Shown here piece by piece: positions 46,831-57,758 of a DNA stretch of 64,000 bases. The notes under the pieces are model-generated. The model did not search any database, had not been told where the DNA came from, and worked only from the letters and a program-made list of their open reading frames with translations. The translations under genes were made by a program, and so were the position numbers. Origin of the DNA: Solenopsis invicta (lineage: Eukaryota > Arthropoda > Insecta > Hymenoptera > Formicidae); NCBI RefSeq assembly GCF_016802725.1, contig NC_052679.1, positions 7,845,001-7,909,000 of the forward strand, written 5' to 3'. Positions within the stretch are counted from its first letter, which is position 1; each line of letters opens with the position of its first letter.

Positions 46831-47096
46831 TGACATTGAAGATTTTTATTATTTATTTGCACCCGACATCCTGCGTGGCTCTTGAGCTCACTTTTCTCTA
46901 AATTAATTCACTTATAAGAACCTTAACTTTTATTTTGTTTTGTATGTTATAAAATATTATATGCATAATATGTATAATATGTATGAGGTTTGCGAAATAT
47001 GGGTGCAACACTCATACACACGCATACGCACATTCATACCTACACCCGTTTATTCTAATAATATTTTAATCCCTATAACAAGAAAACATATTTCTA

Positions 47097-48412
47097 CGAG
47101 GTGTGTTCAAAAAGTATCGCGAATTTTGAATTTTCGCGGGTTACGTATATTCGAATTTCGATCTTTTTGTGGCGTTTATGTACTCATGTCTCTCACTTAT
47201 GCCGACAAGCTCGGCCATTTTGAATGTTCACTTAATTGTTGACAGCTGCTTTGCTTGCACGTGTTTTGGATCGTCTTCGATTTTTACCTATTCAAAAAAA
47301 TGGATCAAAGAACCTGTATCAAATTTTGTGTGAAAAACGAAATTAAGTGCGCGGATGCATTCCGAATGTTGACTGTGGCATACGGAGAAGCTACCTTGGA
47401 CCGAAGCAACGTTTATCGGTGGTACAAAATGTTCTCAGAAGGCCGAGAAGATGTGAACGACGAAGAGCGTGCCGGACGCCCGAGCACTTCAACAACAGAC
47501 GAAAAAATTAATGAAGTGGAGAAAATGGTATTGGCCAATCGTCGAATCACCGTTAGAGAAGTTGCTGAGGACCTAAACATATCGATTGGCTCGTGCCATT
47601 CGATTTTTATCAATGATTTGGGCATGAGACGGGTCGCCGCGAAATTCGTACCAAAATTGCTCAATTGCGACCAAAAACAGCATCGCATGAACATTGCTAA
47701 TGAGATGTTGGACTCTGTCCGCGACGACCCAAATTTGCTCCAGAGGGTCATAACTGGTGACGAATCGTGGGTTTATGGTTATGACGTGGAAACCAAAGCT
47801 CAATCATCTCAATGGAAGCTGCCGCACGAACCAAGACCGAAAAAAGCGCGCCAAGTTCGGTCGAATGTGAAAGTTTTGCTGACAGTTTTCTTCGATTGCA
47901 GGGGCGTGGTGCATCATGAGTTCTTGCCACAGGGTAGAACGGTCAATAAGGAATATTACCTGCAAGTTATGCGCAATTTGCGCGAAGCAATCCGCCAGAA
48001 ACGCCCGGATTTGTGGAAAAACAAAAATTGGCTTTTGCACCACGATAACGCCCCTGCTCACACATCGTTGCTTGTGCGCGACTTTTTGGCCAAAAACAAC
48101 ACACTAATGATGCCGCAGCCACCGTATTCCCCAGATCTGGCCCCCTGTGACTTTTTCTTGTTCCCTAAACTGAAGAGGCCCATGAAAGGACGACGTTACG
48201 CTACGCTTGACGAGATAAAGACGGCATCGAAGGAGCTGAACAAGATTAAAAAAAATGATTTTTTGAAGTGCTTCGAAGATTGGAAAAACCGTTGGCACGA
48301 GTGTATAATATCTCATGGGGATTACTTTGAAGGGGACAAAATAGATATTCATGAATAAATAAATAATTTTTGAAAAAACACAAAATTCGCGATACTTTTT
48401 GAACACACCTCG
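47097..48412 (+). mobile_element. Full-length mariner, copy C
   Basis: This 1316-bp copy has the same ends as copies A and B and TA flanks at 47095-47096 and 48413-48414. It is six bases shorter, with two net 3-base losses: one in the leader near 47177 and one codon in the transposase. Confidence 0.96.
47300..48358 (+). CDS. mariner transposase (DD34D), copy C
   Basis: This is an intact 352-residue frame from MDQRTC with the full catalytic triad (TGDESW, HHDNAPAHTS, SPDLAPCDFF). It lacks one Glu in SKEELNK compared with copies A and B and has RWHECIISH near the C-terminus. The loss is far from catalytic residues, so activity is possible. Confidence 0.95.
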   Translation: MDQRTCIKFCVKNEIKCADAFRMLTVAYGEATLDRSNVYRWYKMFSEGREDVNDEERAGRPSTSTTDEKINEVEKMVLANRRITVREVAEDLNISIGSCHSIFINDLGMRRVAAKFVPKLLNCDQKQHRMNIANEMLDSVRDDPNLLQRVITGDESWVYGYDVETKAQSSQWKLPHEPRPKKARQVRSNVKVLLTVFFDCRGVVHHEFLPQGRTVNKEYYLQVMRNLREAIRQKRPDLWKNKNWLLHHDNAPAHTSLLVRDFLAKNNTLMMPQPPYSPDLAPCDFFLFPKLKRPMKGRRYATLDEIKTASKELNKIKKNDFLKCFEDWKNRWHECIISHGDYFEGDKIDIHE

Positions 48413-48469
48413 TATGACGTTTTTTTAATAAAAAAAATTACTACCACTAAGCTTATTCAAAGAAGCAAA

Positions 48470-50190
48470 AAAATAAAATAATTTTTAGAGCATCGGAATG
48501 TCCAAATCAATGAAAAGATAGTGCTGAATTGTTTGTTTAATGTTTTAGATAATGAACAATGAAGGAGTATGTTATTTCACGATTCTTCTAATAAAAGAAA
48601 GTGTATCCTTCTTTGTGGATTACAGAGGATTTGAAACATGTTCGAATTCCTCCAGAAGAATCTGTAAAACAATCTAAAATAGATAAGATTATTCCTGAAA
48701 ATGATTGGGATAAAATTGCCATATTAAAAATCATCAAAGAAAATGATAATTTTTGAAATACATAATAACTATATAATTATTAAAGTAGGTATAAATTATT
48801 AATATAATTAATATAATTGTAGACAATTACATAGAAGCTACTGAATTCTTGAATGATAGAATTTCTGAGTTAAGTGATGCAAATGATGCAATGAAATTAA
48901 AAACAAGTAGAGGTAAAAGAAAGACTAAACCTATGAAAGATTATGTACAAGAACCATTGACAAAAAAAAAGTAAGGTCGATAAAGCATCTGCATCAAAAT
49001 CTTTCAAAGATATTGATAAAAGTGATGAAAATGTAAATCAGAAAAACTCATACGTACCACCTACACTTAACGTAAACAATATAACAAGAGAAAGTAAGAC
49101 GCAATGTGATAAAATTGACTTTAGTATTGATCATGATGATAGTGATGAGTATAACTCACGCGAACATTGTGATGATAACAACATTACTTCAGATCAGATC
49201 GAAATGGAATTGCCAAGATACAAATCATCAGATGTTAATTCATCGTACAATAAATTACTTACGGCGTCTGATAAAAGAAGTCTCGCAAGTACTATAGAAT
49301 GTAAATAGTCCATAAAATAGTAGTGATAACATTATTTTGATTTGAAAATATTGCTAAAACTTTACTTGCATGAATAAAGCTACGTTTCATCGAATTATTA
49401 CATCGTAAAAAGTATCAAGGGAGAATTATTACCGAGAGTGTTAAACTTTCGCGTTACATCGTTTGTAATTGTTAGCTTCCCTCGCATTCGTATTAATTAT
49501 AAAATCGTAAAATTGAAACTCACGTTCAACGATGTTAAATATAAATGTGTTGCATATAAAGATAATATAATACTGTATGTGAGAAAGTACAGTAATACAT
49601 TTAATACATTTTTCATATCGTTCAACGCAAGTTACAACATTATCAGCCTTAAATGATGTAGGCGGTTTCAATTGGTGCTTTTTACGATATACAAGACAAT
49701 TTTCAATTAACTTATATTGCATATTTTTTTAAGCTGGTCCATCCGTTGATTCGGATGACGAAATGTCGGGTCAAAAAATTTTACAAAAGCCTGAAAGTGT
49801 AGAATCAAAAATTGTTGGACCTACTAATTCACAGTTATTAGAAGCATTACATAAAATGTCAAGTAATAATATATAGTTGTAGTAATAATAATATAGTACA
49901 AAATTGATAACATTTTTTACAAAACTACATAATGTAAAATTTTTTGTTTAGAAAAGCAGACAAAAATATTAAAAAATCTACATCAGTTGTCGTTGAAACA
50001 AGAAAACACTGACAAAATTATAAAATCACTTAAGGTGTAGAATGAAATGAGAGCTACGTCAAATACTCCAATTTCTTTAGTTACACAGCAAAAATTATGT
50101 GAGGAATATTTTCCTATCGGTGATCCTAACAAGACCATACAAAAACTAGAGCAAAAATTGATGCGTAAGAATTTCATTTTAAATGTGGTA
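48470..50190 (+). pseudogene. Decayed DUF4806-type gene, several exons
   Basis: Exon-like pieces are separated by AT-rich sequence. They are a head with KVYPSLWITEDLKHVRIPP (about 48600-48755), an acidic/Ser-rich middle (48821-49308, with a one-base shift in an A-run at about 48970), SVDSDDEMSGQKILQKPES (about 49745-49875), and an end with SLVTQQKLCEEYFPIGD and KTIQKLEQKLMRKNFI (about 50075-50190), which resembles the DUF4806 C-terminal domain. A stop after IIKSLKV (about 50038) breaks it. In ants such genes are highly repeated and often sit beside transposases. Here it follows a CMC-like transposase in the same orientation, split from it by the Penelope and mariner insertions. Confidence 0.5.
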
Positions 50191-50199
50191 AGTACAGAC

Positions 50200-51839
50200 T
50201 TTTTTTAAAAACACTATAATTCAATTCTTACAACTTCAAAACATATGTTTTTGAACTTATATCTTTTTTGTCGAAACTCAAAAAATATACTATCACAAAA
50301 GCTTTCTCTAGGAGAAAACAATAATGTTAAAAAAATAGTACACAATATTAGAAAAGAAGAGAGTATTATGGCTACTGTCGACAATATGATTACCCCTATT
50401 ATCTCCGTTATTAGATGACGTATTCTAACAATTGCTTATAGAGTTATTCATTTAGTAGCCCGCCGTTTTTTAGTGATATTAATATGACAATACATAATAA
50501 GTGACAATTGTTATAAGGCATTTTTACTTTTGAGCACTTCTAAACAAGGTTCATCTTTAACCTTTAATTACTCATATTTTCTCATTATTCTTAAACTTGA
50601 GTATATTATCACACGAATGTACATACACTTGAGTGTTTTTTTTATTATTTACCTTTTTATTCAGCTATACATATTTTGAGTTATACAAAGTTAAAACAAT
50701 AACATGGAATTTTATTAATATGGCCTTTTAAGCAAAATTTTTATATTGAAATATTTCTTCAATAAATCGATCGTCATTCTAGAGAGCGGTGTTTAGAAAC
50801 ATTAAAAACATTATTTTATGCTTGTTGTTTAATGTTAAACAGGGATAAAATGACATTTCTAACTAAATTTCTAATGGTATTTTTAAAGTTACTGAACGCA
50901 AGAAAATTCTATATTAGGAAAATTCTAAACAATGGAAAATTAAAAATACATGATTTTGTAACAAGATACTGTGTTTCTTCTAAACTAAACTAACTTTTTT
51001 AAATTATTCTTATAGATAGCCATATTACAACCACTTTTTTTCTGCCACCGATTATGCAGAGCATTAGCCGTGATTTGAACACACTCACTGCTCAAACTAT
51101 AACTTATCCCATACGCGCTGTTGCCACATTTTGTTTACGCGCAAAATATTTTCAAACGGGGGGGGGGGTGACAGAATTAATCGCCGCTGACTGTGTACAT
51201 AGAATAATTATAAAATTACTTTTTCCATCTAGGTGTGTCTTGTACTAAATGTGAATTGCACAATAGCAATATATACCTGTGTATACAAACATGCATATAT
51301 ATAGGTAATTAAAAAGAGTGCAAGAATGCTACCCAGTGTGCCGACTGGGTATAATATCTTGATGCTTCATTAATCTTTGTACAATTACATTACAATTATA
51401 TTGAACAAAATTGATTCATCTTTCCATTTCGCTACTGCCACCGCATTCACACTTTATCATATATGCTTATCCTGTATGATGCGATTTCTCTTATTTTATA
51501 CATTTAAAAAAAATGTCTATGCAAAACTTTTACCATCCTGTTAAAATTATTTATATATGATACACATAATTTTTAAGTGAAAATTGCTATTGCAAATATT
51601 ATGTTCTACTTACGAACAAAAGTCACGTTTAAAATCATAAATATGCGCGTAAATAAAATAATTCATTGATATTATTTATGACGTTGAAGTTAGCAGTGGA
51701 TTCGCAACAGCAGATTCGTCAAAGCAAGGATTCTTATTCAAAATAAAATACATAAGCAATTTCGACATATAAAGGCAAACTAGCAAGTAACTGTACGAAA
51801 TACACTTATACGCTTCTAAATAGATCAGACTATCCAAAA
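50200..51839. other. AT-rich, no gene
   Basis: It contains a G-run at about 51158-51168. Short frames here lack any domain. Confidence 0.4.
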
Positions 51840-52790
51840 CAATTAACAAAAATGCGCAGGTCTACTAAATTGTTTAAATTATATAACGAAGTATTGCAGA
51901 AACAAGGGAAGAAAACCTCGGTTGGGGCTGCAAATTTTTTTAGAAACATTATAGCTTTCTAAATAAATCTTGACTAATGAAAAAAATTAAAAAAAATGCG
52001 CACGGCTACGAAAAATTATTTAAACAATATAACAAATTATTGCACAAATAAGGGAAGAAAGTCTCGGTCGAGGCTGCAATTTTTTTTAAGACATTATTGT
52101 AGGCTTCTAAATTAATCCCAATTAGTGAAAAAAATTAAAAAAAATGCGCACGGCTACGAAAAATTATTTAAACAATATAAAAGTTATTGCAAAAACAGGA
52201 AAACGAAGTCTCGGTCGGGGCTGCAAATTTTTTTAGAACATCATTATAACCTTCAAATCTTGACTAATGAGAAAAATTAAAAAAATGCGCACGGCTACGA
52301 AAAATTATTTAAACAATATAACAAATTATTGCAGAAATAAGGGAAGGAAGCCTCGGTCGGGGCTGCAATTTTTTTTAGGACATTATTGTAGGCTTCTAAA
52401 TCAATCCCGACTAGTGAGAAAAATTAAAAGAAATGCGCACGGCTACGAAAAATTATTTAAACAATATAACAAATTATTGCAGAAACAAGGGAAGGAAGCC
52501 TCGGTCGGGGCTGCAATTTTTTTTAGGACATTATTGTAGGCTTCTAAATCAATCCCAATTAGTGAAAAAAATTAAAAAAAATGCGCACGGCTACGAAAAA
52601 TTATTTAAACAATATAAAAGTTATTGCAAAAACAGGAAAACGAAGCTTCGGTCGGGGCTGCAAATTTTTTTAGAACATCATTATAGCCTTCTAAATAAAT
52701 CTCGACTAATGAGAAAAATTAAAAAAAATGCGCACGGCTACGAAAAATTATTTAAACAATATAACAAATTATTGCAGAAAAATCCTTTTC
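51840..52790. repeat. Tandem array, period about 147 bp, about 6.5 units
   Basis: ATGCGCACGGCTACGAAAAA starts units at 51996, 52144, 52285, 52433, 52581 and 52728, with a more diverged first unit at 51852. Spacing is 141-148 bp. Units contain CGGTCGGGGCTGCAA and TAGGCTTCTAAATC. The open frame across the array is a consequence of the repeat. Confidence 0.95.
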
Positions 52791-53394
52791 ATGAAACCTT
52801 TCAGAACCCTTATAGAAACCTTTCGTGGTGTGTAGGATTTTTCGGAAAAATGTACTGTAAAAAATGTGTTTCTTCAAAGTTTTTTAACTCGGTCAAAAAA
52901 AATTATAGAAAAATTTTAAAAAAAGCATTTTGTAGAGAAAATGTCATACTTTATGGTACTTGCATTGCATTTGTCGAGAAAAATTTTTTTATTGAGCTAC
53001 AGGCTGTCAAAAATTTTAAGGAAAAAATAGTGTATTTTTTTGGGGCATAGCACTAAGAAATTGAGAAAATTTTTGAAAACCATTGATAGCATGTTAAAGC
53101 TGAAACTTCAAGCTTTAAAATGCTTTTTTAATTTTTTGCCTACGATAATTTTTCACGGAGTATGGATAACATTTGTAAAAAATGCAGGTTATTAACAAAA
53201 TGTTATTCCAACTTCACAAATCCGCAAAATCAGTTGATACAGCGTTAAGGTTGAAACTTCAAGCTCCAAAATACTTTTTTCATTTTCTATCTACAATGAT
53301 TTTTTGGCGAGTTATAGCCATTTGAAAATAGCCTAATTTTTGGTGTCTGGAAAGTGTCGCCTATTTTTTTTTAGTAATGTGTATACAATATACG

Positions 53395-53478
<84 letters not shown>

Positions 53479-53970
53479 GAACTCTTTAACATATGTCAAC
53501 ATAATTGGAGCTGGGTTCCCTATACTGCATAATTACCAAAATTTATTGCAAATGCGACACGCCAAATAAACACGTATCACAGAAATAAGGAAAAGTGTTA
53601 TAAAAATACAAAAATACAGTACATCAGAAAAGAAAGTGAAGCGAGGGAGCAAGAGAGACAAAATGAGATTTTTTTCACATGAAAGCTAGCAAATCGAAGA
53701 GTACATACCTCTTGTGTATAGCCAGATGTAATGAAGATAAAAGAAAAGATGTAATGAAGATAAAAGAAAAGTACACACATTGGGCAGGCGGGAGCGGGTA
53801 AGGCACGTCGCGCACGAGATATAAAGTTTCTTCTTTCCCGGCCGGCAGACAACTCCCGAGTCCCGTTGCACAAAAGGAAATTCGTCGCTGGCGACTTTTC
53901 CCCTCTACCTCGATTTTCCCCTTCTATACATACTTGTACCGAATCTGTTGGAATCCGTCGATAAATCGGA
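52791..53970. other. No gene; TA/TTTA microsatellite inside
   Basis: AT-rich DNA has two diverged copies of a GTTGAAACTTCAAGCT-type segment (about 53098 and 53250), a (TA)n(TTTA)n microsatellite at about 53398-53478, and a GC-richer patch at 53780-53900. Confidence 0.5.
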
Positions 53971-53978
53971 AGTTCAAC

Positions 53979-54434
53979 TTATTGGCTGAACTTCAGCGAC
54001 AAGTCGACACATTTTTGGCCAGTGTATAATAAAACGTTACAATTAAACCTTAATGTTAATGCAAAACGTTCTTTAGGTCCTATGCACTCTCGAACAACAT
54101 TCTGTTTTTGCAGTTGTGGTCCAACTAATGTCAACAATTCTTCTAATTGTGTTGCTGACATTCAAAAATAGTTATAAAAATGTATGATATCTTCAAATAC
54201 CAGTTTAGGAACGGATACGTGAAAAAAACTATGATTCTGACGGTCTTTTAAGTATGGAGCTACCCAATACTGTTTCATTTTGTAATGCCGTTTCTCTTGT
54301 GTTTTTTGCAATTCCAACATTATAGCAGTTGCAATCACTATTCGTCGCTTTTTAATTGCTCTTGCTACTGCTGTTCCCAAAATATTTGCGCATTCAGCAG
54401 AATACACCTTATTCGAACGTATTGTCACTTTCAT
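53979..54434 (-). pseudogene. PIF/Harbinger (HARBI1-like) transposase N-terminal fragment
   Basis: KMKQYWVAPYLKDRQNHSFF and, after a stop codon at 54162, MSATQLEELLTLVGPQLQKQ and CIGPKERFALTLRFN follow the N-terminal pattern of HARBI1-like nucleases. The stop (TGA) interrupts what would be one frame. The DDE part is missing downstream, so this is a truncated remnant. No inverted ends were identified. Confidence 0.75.
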
Positions 54435-55322
54435 TTTTCTTCACTCTTCAATTTCTATTAAAAATAATATTTATTACTCTGTAATTATTAACTAATAATT
54501 TACTGAGTTGATTGCGCCTATTGACACAAAGCATAAAAGAATGAAAGGAAATATATTAAGTACATTCTATGTTGGTAATAAATTATACAGACATGTATAT
54601 ACACATATTATGTACTGTGATTTTGAAAAATCACAATATTTAATGATAAGATACAAAAATATTTTAATACACACTTGTGTATTAAAATATACGAAGAATT
54701 TCAGAACAAAAGAAAAAAATATTATTTAGTTTACGTGGTAAACTTCTTTGTGATAACATCTGCCAAACTCAGATTTATGCAATTATTTCAATTGTGATTG
54801 CAATCTTTGTGACATGCTTAATAATAAAAATACCAACAATAATTGAAATTTTATGGTTTTAAATAATTTCGTTTTTGTTTAAACATGCGTTTCATGTTGA
54901 AAATATCAAATAAAGATTATATATTTTACAAATAAAGAGAGATGCGCTTTTTTTACCTTTTTGCATCTTTTTTCTATATTTTAAAGAAAATACAAATTTA
55001 ACTTCTAGCTGATTGCTGCTTCTCATTTTTTCCCCTTCGTGAGAATCACCTTGACGTGGTGAAGAGGCTCAGCTTTGTAAGCGGCTAAGATTCTTATTTC
55101 GTGTATAATGCAATATAAAGTTAATTCGCGCGCGTGTATATAAATGTTTTATTGAAGTTATGCGAATTACGAGTATTATTACAATTAAATCATAATTAGA
55201 TAGATTTCAATCTGTGCATCATACACGTGCCGTGTGTGTGGATGTGTGTATGTGTGTGGATGCGCGTACCCTGTATGTGCGAGATTGGTAATGAATGAGT
55301 ATGAATAAAAAGATGCATATTT
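54435..55322. other. No gene seen
   Basis: AT-rich. A short conserved-looking patch CACCTTGACGTGGTG (about 55048) recalls untranslated regions of insect LINEs, but this is not enough to call one. Confidence 0.3.
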
Positions 55323-55750
55323 ATGATTGCAACGATGACGCCGATGATGACGCCGACGACGACGGCGACGACTGACACGGCGACAATGTCAACAACGTCG
55401 CCAGGTCAACTCGTAACCATAAATGTAAGTATTAATTAATTAAATATAAACGAATTTTTATATTACAGTTTCGCTATTAAAAAACGAACGTGTTGTCGAA
55501 ACATTTCTCACGATCTTTTACATATTCCATAAATTTTTTGTTTCAGACTGCAGATCTAAAAAAGATTATAAATGCGGCATTCACTCGAGGTAGAGGGAAA
55601 GGAAGAGAACGTGGAAGAGGACGTGGAAGAGGACGAGGAAGAGGAAGAGCAGGAAGATCTAGAGACGGAGGTAGAGGAAGTGGGACAACAATAAGAGGAG
55701 GGGAGAGAGACACACAGGTCCATAATCATAATTATTATTATAATAACTAA
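55323..55750 (+). CDS. Candidate two-exon RGG-rich small protein
   Basis: Exon 1 (55323-55424, from ATG) ends at a consensus donor AAT/GTAAGT. Exon 2 (55547-55750) follows TTTGTTTCAG. The junction is in phase 0 and gives about 101 residues: a Thr-rich head (MIATMTPMMTPTTTATT), a LVTINTADLKKIINAAFTRG linker, and an Arg/Gly-rich tail (RGRGRGRGRGRGRAG) with a short HNHNYYYNN end. RGG tails usually bind RNA. The clean splice sites and frame support a gene, but both exons are low-complexity and no homologue is recognised. The single-exon alternative starts upstream of exon 2. Confidence 0.35.
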
Positions 55751-55852
55751 AATATATTTTTGTGAAAATAATAATAATAATTAATTAATTATGTGTCATA
55801 AAAGGTACATTTTTAATTAAATTGTTGCCCTCGTAACAATGTACACACACAA

Positions 55853-55866
55853 CATGCGCGCGCGCG

Positions 55867-55913
<47 letters not shown>

Positions 55914-55922
55914 GTGCGCGCG
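55853..55922. repeat. (CA)n microsatellite
   Basis: A CA run bordered by CGCGCG. Confidence 0.95.
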
Positions 55923-55954
55923 CGTCCGTTCACACTAATTAAAAATAAAATTTA

Positions 55955-56020
55955 GAGATCCAAACCAGCGATCTCAGCAATCTCGCAAGTATGAGTCGGG
56001 GCATATTACCGCTGAGCCAC
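55955..56020 (-). repeat. tRNA-derived SINE head
   Basis: On the minus strand, GTGGCTCAGCGGTAATATGC fits a tRNA box A, and about 50 bases downstream CTGGTTTGGATCTC is a degraded box B. Spacing is right for an RNA polymerase III promoter, but there is no acceptor stem, so this is a SINE remnant and not a tRNA gene. Confidence 0.45.
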
Positions 56021-56035
56021 GAATTCTTACGTGTG

Positions 56036-57758
56036 TCCGTAAAATTACTGATAAAGCTCTCGGAATTTTTTAACTTTGATTTTTCGACAATGTTTGAGAA
56101 AGCTGCACTTTCTCAAAAGTTAATATCGAGAAGAATTTTATTAAAATCCGTTACTCTACCGATCAACGTTTTGATACATCATATTATTAGATAGTTTTTT
56201 ATTAATTTCTTCTGCTTGCAAATTTTGAATAATTTTTACGTAATATTTTGTAAAAACTGTTGAAACGTTCTATTGAAATCAGATCAATAATCTTCATGTA
56301 AAATCGCACTTGAAAGAAAATAAAAATATAATTCTCAGGTATCCATAAATTCAATTAACTTTTATTACATTATTATTTTTTTGTACAATATTAAACACGC
56401 GTATATTGTCATTTTTAAATCATACATATGCGCGCATACGTCATTACAACAAATATAACAAAATATAAAACATTTATAAAAAGTGGGTGCGTTCTGGCTT
56501 CTCTACGTCCTTGCCCAGAAATCGTCCGAAGAGGACTTTCTGAATTTTACGGCCAAAACGTAGCGCGGAAAACGTGATAGGTGAGAGAGGAGTGGAGAGG
56601 AGGGTATCCGTAGAGATAACATCGCCGCTCGCTCCGTGTTTGCTACCGCGATACTTTCTCTCTCTAACCGATGCTCGAAACAGAAGACGGACAGAGATCC
56701 ATTATCTGTCTCTATCCAACTTATGCATCTTTCACTCCTGCACATAGCACGGAAGAGAACCGTAAAAATGGACATAGCACCGCTGAGAACCATCTAAAAG
56801 TTGATTTTATCGACGAGAAAAATGGACATTGGCTACGTAGTTCAATGTCCATTTTTGTGAATCACAGAGGCCCTCTCAATATACACATCATGTGCAAGTA
56901 TATAAGAAATATAAGCAAACATATTTTGTTAATAGATTACTACAAATAAAATGTACATACTTACACATTGTGTTATATGTATACTTGCATAATGTTCTGA
57001 CCACTTTCACCTTACCTTAAATATGACATATAATGTTAACAAATTTATATTAAATATTTTATTTAAAAAATAAAATTCTTGTTTGCAAAAGTAGGTTATT
57101 ACTCTAACCTCTAAACTACGTAATAATTATATATACAATTAGCAAAAAAAACTATGCAAAATATTCTCTTCCACTAATCAGAGCGGAACTATAATTCTTC
57201 TAGATTATTGATTTTTTTCATTTCAAGTTTCTTACTCATACTTGATAAATTCTTTTTCAAAAAGAAATACTGGATTGAGGTATACGACATAACCTTAAAT
57301 TTATATATAATAGAATTTTATTAAGTTTGTAACAAAAATGTTATAAATATAATTATAAATATAATTTTAACATAAAATAACAATCTATATAATACATGAT
57401 ATACATACATATATATAGTTAAGTTTCTTCTATTATATACAATCACTCAATGGAAACAATAATGATTCAATAATTATACAATATGTACTTAAATATTGTT
57501 ATTAAATTGTGCATAATAAGATCGTAAATTAGATATTGCAGCGCTGGATAAAGTTATAAACCAATATATCGCTATTCTATGATATATTTACCAGGTTTCC
57601 AAATGATTTTAGGAGATGCAGGTGTTTTTACAAGTACACTCATGGCTGTGTAATTCTATCATCATATCAATCCAATGACTCACATAGTCATATTCACAGT
57701 AACGCGCAGCTACATATTTCAGTTGTAGTTGACACACCCCAATTTTGATAGAAATTAT
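56036..57758. other. No gene; a GC-richer patch and a perfect hairpin
   Basis: The patch at 56480-56700 has no recognisable coding content. A perfect 14-bp stem (AAAAATGGACATTG with its complement, 56818-56856) has an 11-base loop. Downstream DNA is AT-rich up to the USE1 3' end. Confidence 0.5.

Larger units (their letters stand above)
44283..46908 (-). mobile_element. Penelope-like retroelement with inverted terminal copy
   Basis: An inverted pair of about 330 bp (44283-44610 and 46579-46908) brackets a Penelope-type RT on the minus strand. The repeated segment contains leader-like sequence with a hammerhead-like core and the first 16 codons of the truncated ORF. The left copy is thus an inverted partial duplicate of the 5' region. 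It inserted just after the CMC-like gene. Confidence 0.8.

Noticed and set aside
52267..53050. 90- and 205-residue frames across the tandem array
   Set aside because: The frames are produced by the 147-148-bp repeat and contain no recognised domain.
55020..55090. CACCTTGACGTGGTG patch as a LINE 5' region
   Set aside because: Resemblance is from memory and only about 15 bases; no RT or endonuclease coding sequence is nearby.
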